DNA from: UBA11865 sp035686605
Lineage (GTDB): Bacteria; Chloroflexota; Anaerolineae; Promineifilales; Promineifilaceae
Reading direction: 5' to 3'
DNA length: 28,208 bases
NCBI GenBank assembly: GCA_035686605.1
Contig: DASRZI010000501.1
Coordinates: 1 to 28,208, forward strand
Below are positions 15,417 to 22,435 of the stretch, piece by piece. How positions within the stretch are numbered: the first letter of the stretch is position 1; the number at the start of each line of letters is the position of its first letter. The position numbers and the translations under genes are program-made. The notes below the pieces were generated by a model. The model saw only the letters and a program-made list of their open reading frames with translations. It was not told the DNA's origin and searched no databases.

Positions 15417-16628
15417 TTATTGAAGCAGAACTCCGCAGATGGAGACAAGCGATGTATCGTGCTGGTCAGCCGGACAGTGGGCATAGGAGATCAGTTCGCC
15501 CTGGGTAGAACCGAGGTATCTCAAGAGTAAATAGATCGAGGAAGCCCCGCAGATCCGGTTTCTGTCTTTGACGCCCGCTATCCGCTGGAAGAAACGACCT
15601 TCATCACCTTCGCTTATTGCCTCGATTAGCAATTCATCTTCCTGTACGAGCGCTTCTCGACGAGAAGCGTCCATGATGAATTCATCGCCGAAGTTCGGTC
15701 CGACATGGGCCAGGTCGACCGAAGCCACCGCCAGCACTCTTTTGCCCGCTGTCAGTTCCTTAAGCGCGTCGATGAAGGCAGTGATTTTTTCACTCTCATC
15801 AGGATTACGCCCACCATTGAAGAATCCATGAAACGATCCGCATAAGACCGGAATCATCGGCGTAGGCTGCCTTTCGCCAATGTAGTGAAGCCAGGTTGCC
15901 GATAATTCGATCGAATGTTCTTTGCGATGGTGCAGTTCCTCAGTAAAGGCATCTGGGCCGATGGCCTCAGCCAAACCGTCGACAATTTGCAGATCGATAG
16001 GCATGACGCCGAACGGCGTTGCGTAGGGCTTGGTCGTTAAGGTGATACTACCGTCGCTACCATTGTGATCGGTGCCGAATACAATTACTAAATCGGCCTG
16101 CTTCACGGCAAATTCAGCCCGCTGCCAAACTTGAGAATAGACATCACCGCCCCGTGGATAGTCGATATGAGGTGAAACGATCCCCCTTCCCGTCCAAGGG
16201 GTCCACTTTGAAAGATCGTCTGCCTCCCCGAAAGACAGCAACTGAGATGTCAGCTCGTAAGGATCGGCCGGGTAGCTGAGACCGGCCAGAGCGGGCTCTC
16301 GATAAGGCCGGTTTCTATAATCCGTTAGCAAAGAATCCAACGCGTCTTGGGAGCGTTGGTTGTCGAGCAGGAACGCATCATCCAATTGCTTAAGGGCATC
16401 GGAGATGATGTTGTAGTCAACCGGTGTTCCATAATCTCTGACCAGGGCGGATTGCAGCTCGCCGATATTCCGGGTTCCATCGCAATAAACCAGGAGTTGG
16501 GCCAGTGGGGGCGCAACTACGAGCTGCACATCCGTTAGCTCAAGCGGATCGCGCAGCAGCCACATCCGCTGGCCTTCATACTCGATCGGCTGAAAGTCTA
16601 GGGGTCGTACTCGGGGATTATTTGACAA
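15417..16628 (-). CDS. MEMO-family (AmmeMemoRadiSam system B) protein with PqqD-like N-terminal domain
   Basis: The 403-residue protein has two parts. Residues 1-105 look like a PqqD/RRE-type winged-helix domain (YCDGTRNIGELQSALVRDYG, then DALKQLDDAFLLD). Residues 110-403 form a MEMO domain, related to class III extradiol dioxygenases: LSYPADP, SPHIDYPRGG (His154), FGTDHNG (His188), DLAHVG (His308) and RICGASS (Cys360), a set corresponding to the metal-site residues of human MEMO1. Bacterial MEMO often occurs with AMMECR1 and a radical SAM enzyme, neither of which is here. Function is not established for bacterial members. The start is TTG at 16628 with AGGA eight bases upstream; no in-frame ATG lies close. 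A small dyad sits upstream. Confidence 0.85.
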   Translation of the reverse strand: MSNNPRVRPLDFQPIEYEGQRMWLLRDPLELTDVQLVVAPPLAQLLVYCDGTRNIGELQSALVRDYGTPVDYNIISDALKQLDDAFLLDNQRSQDALDSLLTDYRNRPYREPALAGLSYPADPYELTSQLLSFGEADDLSKWTPWTGRGIVSPHIDYPRGGDVYSQVWQRAEFAVKQADLVIVFGTDHNGSDGSITLTTKPYATPFGVMPIDLQIVDGLAEAIGPDAFTEELHHRKEHSIELSATWLHYIGERQPTPMIPVLCGSFHGFFNGGRNPDESEKITAFIDALKELTAGKRVLAVASVDLAHVGPNFGDEFIMDASRREALVQEDELLIEAISEGDEGRFFQRIAGVKDRNRICGASSIYLLLRYLGSTQGELISYAHCPADQHDTSLVSICGVLLQ

Positions 16629-16646
16629 ATCGAATATCCTGATTGG

Positions 16647-16662
16647 TTGATTGTGTAATCAA
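16647..16662. promoter_or_regulatory. Candidate operator upstream of the MEMO gene
   Basis: TTGATT-GTGT-AATCAA is a perfect 6-bp inverted repeat with a 4-base spacer, 18 bases upstream of the TTG start. The location and form suit a transcription factor site, but I see no clear -35/-10 pair with it, so the assignment is weak. Confidence 0.3.
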
Positions 16663-16860
16663 ATATCGGGCGTCTCAATATCGCTGTCAAGTATCCATAG
16701 GAGGAGGAATTAGCGCAAGGAATGGACTAAATAGGAGAACGTAATGTGTCGCCAATATCATCCCATTAGCGACAGAAGCCTGCCGTATGGGCTTGTCTAA
16801 ATGGGTCTAAATCGACTTTTGGGCTGCGGAGCTGATTCGCTTGCTGTGTCGTTGACTGCT

Positions 16861-17613
16861 CTATGAGCAAATAGCAGTTACTCTCACAACACCAAAGACG
16901 AGCTCCCAAAGTGGACGCAGAGACTGGCAGTAGAGGAAATCGCCGCCCTGGTAGGCATCTAGGAATCCCAGTGAAGCAATGCAGCCGATGATGAGCAATA
17001 TAAACAGGCACCCACATCCTATATACAATGTCCTCCGGCTGCGCTTTTGCGGGGGCGGTGGCATTGGGCTCATTTGGCCAGGACCTGGCGGCGGATATGC
17101 GGGCTGGCTGGTCTGCCACGTCGGCGGAGGCGTCGGAGCCTGTTGAGTGACTGGACTCGACTGCGGGGGAGGAGTCTGAGGCGCGGCATATTGTGGAACC
17201 CCGGCCGGAGGGACATATTGAGGCGGAACATCGTCTGCCTCTCTCTGAATTATCGGTTGGTCAGCAACGGCAGGTTCAGATACTTCCTGTGTAGCCCCGG
17301 CAGCTTGTGACGGGCCTTGATATACAAGGCTGACCGTGTCTCCCAAATCCAGCACATCGCCATTGCTAAGTACGACGGGCGTGCTGATGCGGCGGCCGTT
17401 AACGAAGGTGCCGTTTGTGCTGTTAAGGTCTTCGACCATGTAGCTGCCTTCGACAAACGATATTGACGCATGTCGCCGCGAGATCTCCAACTCCTGGAAC
17501 ATGATATCGTTGATGGGTTCCCGGCCGATTACCACCGTCTGACCCGACAGTGCGTACTCCGGTTGAGGTGTCTTTCCGCGACGTACAATCAATCGAGATG
17601 CCGAACTATTCAT
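16861..17613 (-). CDS. FHA-domain protein with proline-rich linker and membrane anchor
   Basis: The 250-residue protein starts with an FHA phosphothreonine-binding domain (about 7-98): VIGRE with GR at 30-31, SRRH at 45-48, and LNSTNGTFVNG around 64-73, all key residues intact. A long Pro/Gln-rich disordered linker (about 105-193) leads to basic KRSRR and one membrane helix (about 196-218, GCGCLFILLIIGCIASLGF), with a short C-terminal tail. It is therefore predicted to be anchored in the membrane with the FHA domain in the cytoplasm, a likely reader of the Ser/Thr kinase signalling seen elsewhere in the window. ATG 17613 is preferred over GTG 17634 because AAGGAG lies 11 bases upstream. It sits 77 bp after the HAD gene. 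Confidence 0.85.
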   Translation of the reverse strand: MNSSASRLIVRRGKTPQPEYALSGQTVVIGREPINDIMFQELEISRRHASISFVEGSYMVEDLNSTNGTFVNGRRISTPVVLSNGDVLDLGDTVSLVYQGPSQAAGATQEVSEPAVADQPIIQREADDVPPQYVPPAGVPQYAAPQTPPPQSSPVTQQAPTPPPTWQTSQPAYPPPGPGQMSPMPPPPQKRSRRTLYIGCGCLFILLIIGCIASLGFLDAYQGGDFLYCQSLRPLWELVFGVVRVTAICS

Positions 17614-17690
17614 GGTCGTTTCAGCTCCTTGCACAGAGAGATGGAGGCAGTATAGGAAAGAGCCAGAGATTTGTCAATCATGGCCAAGTG

Positions 17691-18329
17691 TTAAGGAATA
17701 ACACCTTTCTCCTTGAGATACTCCCGAAATATTGCCGGGCTCTTGAAGGTATGGGAATGGATGCCGAGCTCCGCCGACGCCGCTGTAAAGTTGTCCATAT
17801 CATCGGCGAATATAGCCTCTCCCGGCTCTACTTCGAGCCGGTGTAGAACCTCCAAATAGATAGATAGATCGGGCTTTGTAGCTCCAAAAGAGGTTGAGGT
17901 GACAATGGTGTCAAACAGCTCTGAGGGCAAGCCAAGTTGATGCTGGAACATCTCCTCCATTTCCTCTTCGGTCCGGCTCGCGTTGCTCAGCACGGCCAAT
18001 TTGTAGTTGCCCTTCAATGTATTCAACAGCTGGATCATCTCCGGATGTATCTCGTCCTCGCCCTCGAAAACTTCGCCAGCAAAAGAGCGGATTGCCTCAG
18101 GATCTGTTATGCCTCTTGGTTCAAGCACCGCCTCCCAAAAACCATCCCAATCCAGCTGTCCAGTCATCCATAATACCGATGCCTCGCTTTCAAATAGGTA
18201 TGGCCAGAGCTCTCCTTCTTCGAGTCCCAGGGCGACTGCCAGGTCTTTTCGTCGCTCGGCTTCCGCCTCAGGATCGACCGTCGCGTTTAGAACTTCTCCA
18301 AAGTCAAAGATAATCGCCTTTATACTCAT
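17691..18329 (-). CDS. HAD-superfamily hydrolase
   Basis: The 212-residue protein is a haloacid-dehalogenase-type hydrolase, likely a small-molecule phosphatase. Motif I is IIFDFGEVL with nucleophile Asp9; the usual second Asp two residues later is Gly11, as in the IFDFGGVL subgroup. Motif II is LSNAS (Ser115), motif III GATKPD (Lys152) and motif IV FADDMDN (Asp176, Asp177). A helical cap lies between motifs I and II. ATG 18329 gives the usual start MSIKAIIFDF; an upstream extension would overlap the neighbouring gene. It begins 13 bp after the small membrane protein gene and probably shares its transcript. Substrate cannot be told; the Gly in motif I suggests caution over ordinary phosphatase activity. 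Confidence 0.9.
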   Translation of the reverse strand: MSIKAIIFDFGEVLNATVDPEAEAERRKDLAVALGLEEGELWPYLFESEASVLWMTGQLDWDGFWEAVLEPRGITDPEAIRSFAGEVFEGEDEIHPEMIQLLNTLKGNYKLAVLSNASRTEEEMEEMFQHQLGLPSELFDTIVTSTSFGATKPDLSIYLEVLHRLEVEPGEAIFADDMDNFTAASAELGIHSHTFKSPAIFREYLKEKGVIP

Positions 18330-18342
18330 AATAGGTTGTTCT

Positions 18343-19050
18343 CTAATCCAATCTTCCTCGAAGTAAACTATCCCATATGGCGTCTCGATCGGCTTCGCTG
18401 TCGAATCCAAGATACAGAGTACGTTTAAGTCTTTTCGGTTGGGATCCTTCGCCGCGAGAAAACCACTTAAACTCAGTTTCACCCGCTTCAGGTCCCCATG
18501 TGGTCTTGAAATCGATTTCGAGGGCCGAGATCACCTGCGGACCATATACCAGCCATCCAGGTCGAATAGTGGCTATGTATCCCGCTTCGATAAACTGGTA
18601 CAGGTAGACGCCAGTTGGTCGTTGAACCATAAGAGCATGGTCTCCAAAGGGCACCCGCCACAGCTTTATCGGGCGCTGGAACATATACTCCTCCCTCCCG
18701 GCGATGCTAAAAATTCCGCTCGCCCGGAGGTCGAACTTCTGGTAGTTCTTGACCTGTTCAGCATCTAGTGGCCTTATATATTCATCAAGGGCATCGAAGA
18801 CGATGAAACCGTCTCGCTTGGCTATGCGGTGGGTGATGCGAAGCACAAGCAGCAACGTCAGACAGATGGCGAACCAGGCAAAAAAACCAGAGCGAAGCCA
18901 GAGCAAGCCACCCAATACGATCGCCCCGACTGATATCCATCCCATTATTGACGCGCCCATCAGGAGCTTGTCGGAGATAAAATATAGGAAGGCGTAGAGA
19001 TACCCTACCACGCGATGCTTGATCCCAGTTCCAGCTGAATTGTCGTCCAT
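18343..19050 (-). CDS. Membrane protein of unknown function
   Basis: I do not recognise this 235-residue protein. It has a short N-terminus, two predicted membrane helices (about 31-51 and 54-74) and a soluble C-terminal part (75-235) containing mixed alpha/beta segments such as RPIKLWRVPFGDHALMVQR, IRPGWLVYGPQV and a C-terminal acidic helix. The turn between the helices is short and the cytoplasmic location of the tail is suggested by the positively charged RITHRIAKR after the second helix. It lies 27 bp after the inositol-monophosphatase gene and 13 bp before the HAD gene, so it is probably co-expressed with these two phosphatase-like enzymes. Confidence 0.75.
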   Translation of the reverse strand: MDDNSAGTGIKHRVVGYLYAFLYFISDKLLMGASIMGWISVGAIVLGGLLWLRSGFFAWFAICLTLLLVLRITHRIAKRDGFIVFDALDEYIRPLDAEQVKNYQKFDLRASGIFSIAGREEYMFQRPIKLWRVPFGDHALMVQRPTGVYLYQFIEAGYIATIRPGWLVYGPQVISALEIDFKTTWGPEAGETEFKWFSRGEGSQPKRLKRTLYLGFDSEADRDAIWDSLLRGRLD

Positions 19051-19077
19051 AATAGGGCTGTGATTCCTCCGGCAGAA

Positions 19078-19902
19078 TCAGGTGGATCGTTTTACGCTTT
19101 CAAGAACATCTAGCATAGGTGCATGGATGCGGCCATTGCTGGCCACCAACGAAATCTGTGGCCTCAATTGAAATGCCTGCCCGCCGGTCAAGGTCACAGT
19201 ACCTCCCGCTTCAGTTATTAGTAATACACCTGCGGCCACATCCCAACTGTTTATCCTGAATTCCCAGTAGCCGTCGAGTCTTCCCAAGGCGACATAGGCT
19301 AGATCTATGGCTGCTGATCCGGAGCGACGCAATCCACGGACCTTTTTCAAGAAGGCAGCAGTTTGGGCGAGATTATCATCGGGATTCTGGTGCCTGTCGT
19401 AGGGGAATCCGGTTGCCACAATGCTGTCTACCAGCTTGCTGGCGTCACTTACACTGATCGACTGGCTTTCACCACCGGACAAAAGGCGAGCGCCGTTACC
19501 GGCAATCGCGCTGAAGCATTCACCATGTACGGGATCATAGATAACGCCTACCAAGGGTTGGTTTTCCTTATAAAGAGCCAAGGACACAGCGAAGAACGGA
19601 TATCCATGAACAAAGTTTATGGTACCGTCAATTGGATCGACATGCCAAACATAACCTTCATCAAAGAAACCATGGGCTCGCTCGCCGATAGCGCTCTCCT
19701 CGCTCCATGTTCTGTGATTTGGGAACGTGGATAATATTTTGCCAGTGAGGTAGTCATGAACTTCTTTGTCATACTCGGTTACTAGATCTATATCGGTACC
19801 CTTGGTCGAGTAAGACTTCTGCTCGGATATGCCCCGTCTTATGATAGCTCCCGCTGCAAAAGCAATTTCAATGGCGAATTTTTCGAAAGCGTTCAGAGCC
19901 AT
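19078..19902 (-). CDS. Inositol monophosphatase family protein
   Basis: The 274-residue protein belongs to the Mg2+-dependent inositol monophosphatase/FIG family. Metal ligands are visible: Glu68-Glu69 in SEES, D89-P-I-D92-G-T in HVDPIDGTINFVHG, and Asp221 in SWDVAAG. Such enzymes hydrolyse inositol-1-phosphate, histidinol phosphate or 3-prime-phosphoadenosine phosphate; length and the WDVAAG motif fit a general IMPase, and the substrate is not specified by sequence. AGAGGA is directly next to ATG 19902, an unusually tight ribosome site. It is the first gene of a three-gene minus-strand run and lies back-to-back with the glycosyltransferase-like operon. Confidence 0.92.
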   Translation of the reverse strand: MALNAFEKFAIEIAFAAGAIIRRGISEQKSYSTKGTDIDLVTEYDKEVHDYLTGKILSTFPNHRTWSEESAIGERAHGFFDEGYVWHVDPIDGTINFVHGYPFFAVSLALYKENQPLVGVIYDPVHGECFSAIAGNGARLLSGGESQSISVSDASKLVDSIVATGFPYDRHQNPDDNLAQTAAFLKKVRGLRRSGSAAIDLAYVALGRLDGYWEFRINSWDVAAGVLLITEAGGTVTLTGGQAFQLRPQISLVASNGRIHAPMLDVLESVKRST

Positions 19903-20177
19903 TCCTCTATTCTACCTATGGATGGTCGAAATGGTTAAGTTCTGTGCTCGGGGATGGCTGACGAGGTAAGTGCTACCAATCTTGAGCCATCTAGTATGTC
20001 ACGGTGTCGCACCGATTTTGAATGTTGTGCTGCTGTGAATCCCGTGATGTAATGTCTCAAGTCGTATTACCTGCGCATGAACACAGTTGCATTCGTGTTA
20101 GCGACAACTACAATCATGGAGTTGAAATATCTTTCCGACTGAACCTATCGCACCGGTCATATTGATTCGATATATTG

Positions 20178-22433
20178 ATGCCAGACAGCTCTACAGATTC
20201 CGTCGATGAACATCAGAAGTTGCCTGTTCCGTTAAGAAGGCACTGGCCCCTAGCTGCGATCATCGCCCTCTATGTCGTTCTTGGAATCTGGTATATGTGG
20301 ATCATCCCTCCTTTCGAGGGACCTGATGAACCACAGCACTTTGCCTACGCAGTCTGGTTGGCCGATGGTTTAGGTCTACCTCCGCTAGGTGACGCTGCGT
20401 TCGAGACCGATATCCAGCACGAAGCTGGCCAACCTCCTCTCTACTACCTGCTGGCCTCGATTCCCGCTCGAATCATTGACACCTCCAACCCTGAAGCCGA
20501 GTACAGGCCAAACCCTTACTTTCCCGCGCCATTGGCTCGAGAAGTGCCGGACAACGACAACCGGGCGATAAATGATGCGTCTGAATCGCGGCCGCTTGCT
20601 GGTGGGTGGCTTGCCCTTTATTCCATGCGTTCTCTCTCGTTATTCTTCGGTGTGCTTCTCATGATCGCTACCTACGGGCTGGCAGGTCAAGTCATGCCAT
20701 CCAATCCGGCGATCGCTTGGGGCGCCGCCCTGCTTGTTGCCCTCACGCCCCAGGTCCTATTTATCAGCACGGTTGTTTCTAACGACATTCCCGCTGCAGC
20801 AGCATCAGCCTGGGCTATTTGGCTCCTTGCTTGTCTCATTCGACAAGGACCTCGGCCATTTCTCGCCGTCGGCATTGGCCTGGCTGCGGGATTGGCCATA
20901 CTGTTCAAGGTCAGCGCCTTGGCTCTAGTCGTGCCCATCGCGGCTGGCCTTCTATGGTTGTGGTACAGCAAACGCATTACGACCCGCTCCGCCTTATCCA
21001 CAGGCGGTACCATCCTTGTGGTCGTAACGTTGTTAACCGGATGGTGGTTTATTCGCAACGCCTCGTTGTCTGAATCCCCTTTCGGTACCGGCACTCATGA
21101 CCTGACAACCTGGGCCTTTAGCTCGCCTGATCAGATTTCAGGCTTCTTTACTCGCTGGCAGGAAGTATTCCAGTCGTTCTGGATCGCTATCGGCTGGGGT
21201 TCCATCAGGCCCGACGGCTGGGTATATTGGCTTCTGTTTGCATTGACCATAGGAAGCCTGGCCGGCCTGGTCTTATTTTTCATCCGTCAGTGGCGTCAAT
21301 CTCGCCTTGCATCAGTCACCGTCGCCCTGGCAGCAATCCTTGTTCTTTTCATCCTTGCTGTTGCCGTCATTCTTGAGATCTGGATGAACAGAGTACTTGC
21401 GCCTCACGGTCGCCTGATGTTTCCTGTTCTATCGGCGATCGCAGTATTGATGCTTATCGGTTGGCATCAGCTGCACCGGCGCATCCCCTTAGCTGCCTTC
21501 GCCGTTTTGGCCATTCTTACCATTTCAACCCCGCTGCTGTTGATAAAACCTGCCTTCAGTGCGCCTGAATTCCTTTCTGCGGAAGAGATCGAGGAGCTAT
21601 CCCCCACAATGGGCTGGCATCTTGGTACTTCTGCCAGCGAACCTTTTGCTGAACTACTGGATGTCACTCCTAAGAACGGATCGCTTGTCGCCGGAGATGT
21701 CTTGCCGGTGGAGGTCTGTTGGAGTCCGGTCGCGCGGACAGAGTTGAGCTACGCTGTCCTGCTGCAGTTGGTCGGGCCTGAAAACAAGGTGGTCGCGCAC
21801 AGGCAGAGCTACCCGGGACAAGGTTTCTACCCGACTGAGAATTGGACTCCTGATCGCGTATTCTGCGATACGATGCACATCCTGGTTGGGGATGACTTGG
21901 CAGAGACCCTCGTTTACAGGCTAGACATAGCGCTCATTGAGGAATCGACAGGGGAACGCCTTTCAGTGTTCGATGGCGACGACAATCTCATCGAGGCGCC
22001 CACTGTTGACAGAGTCCGGTTAGTAACTGTCGAGCAATCTAAAGTGGGTCGTGCGGGGATTGCGGAATCAGGAGGGGCCATAGAACTGGTCAAATCCGAA
22101 CTTCAGTCTATTTGGACATTAGGCGAGATGGAGAACATGGTATTGAGCTGGGTGGCTAACCGGTCAGTCGATCAGGATTACCAGGTGTTTGTGCATTTAC
22201 GGGATCCTCGAAGTGGCGAAACTATCGCCCAGGCAGATGGCCCACCATTGGACGGCTGGTATCCGACCTCCTGGTGGCCTGTCGGTGAAATCGTGGTCGA
22301 CCGGAGATCCTTTCAAGTCCCTCTTAGCGTCCAACCAGGTACCTATGACTTAGTAGCCGGCCTTTATGACTTAGGATCTCTCCAGGTCCTTTCCGGGGAG
22401 TTTCTTGTTGGCACTGTCGTGATTGAGGATTGA
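20178..22433 (+). CDS. Large membrane glycosyltransferase-like protein (DUF2142/GT39-related) with C-terminal beta-sandwich domains
   Basis: The 751-residue protein is a GT-C-type membrane enzyme. An early periplasmic loop carries the acid motif FEGPDEPQHFAY (about 47-57) and EAGQPPLYY (about 82-90), typical of DUF2142/GT39 proteins that transfer sugars from polyprenyl-phosphate donors; about ten membrane helices follow to residue 458. The C-terminal about 495-751 is extracytoplasmic with two similar beta-sandwich modules of the type HLRD...YPTSWWPVGEIV. The acceptor is unknown. I use ATG 20178; the codon before it is TTG and would only add one Met. Its stop codon overlaps the start codon of the next gene, so the two are translationally coupled. 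Confidence 0.85.
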   Translation: MPDSSTDSVDEHQKLPVPLRRHWPLAAIIALYVVLGIWYMWIIPPFEGPDEPQHFAYAVWLADGLGLPPLGDAAFETDIQHEAGQPPLYYLLASIPARIIDTSNPEAEYRPNPYFPAPLAREVPDNDNRAINDASESRPLAGGWLALYSMRSLSLFFGVLLMIATYGLAGQVMPSNPAIAWGAALLVALTPQVLFISTVVSNDIPAAAASAWAIWLLACLIRQGPRPFLAVGIGLAAGLAILFKVSALALVVPIAAGLLWLWYSKRITTRSALSTGGTILVVVTLLTGWWFIRNASLSESPFGTGTHDLTTWAFSSPDQISGFFTRWQEVFQSFWIAIGWGSIRPDGWVYWLLFALTIGSLAGLVLFFIRQWRQSRLASVTVALAAILVLFILAVAVILEIWMNRVLAPHGRLMFPVLSAIAVLMLIGWHQLHRRIPLAAFAVLAILTISTPLLLIKPAFSAPEFLSAEEIEELSPTMGWHLGTSASEPFAELLDVTPKNGSLVAGDVLPVEVCWSPVARTELSYAVLLQLVGPENKVVAHRQSYPGQGFYPTENWTPDRVFCDTMHILVGDDLAETLVYRLDIALIEESTGERLSVFDGDDNLIEAPTVDRVRLVTVEQSKVGRAGIAESGGAIELVKSELQSIWTLGEMENMVLSWVANRSVDQDYQVFVHLRDPRSGETIAQADGPPLDGWYPTSWWPVGEIVVDRRSFQVPLSVQPGTYDLVAGLYDLGSLQVLSGEFLVGTVVIED

Positions 22434-22435
22434 TG
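22431..22435 (+). promoter_or_regulatory. TGATG stop-start overlap coupling the two glycosyltransferase genes
   Basis: The TGA stop of the first gene (22431-22433) and the ATG of the second (22433-22435) share one base. This overlap usually lets terminating ribosomes restart on the second gene, favouring equal production of the two proteins. Confidence 0.8.

Noticed and set aside
20002..20014. CGGTG-TCG-CACCG hairpin followed by ATTTTG
   Set aside because: A 5-bp stem with no gene ending upstream on the plus strand is too weak to call a terminator.
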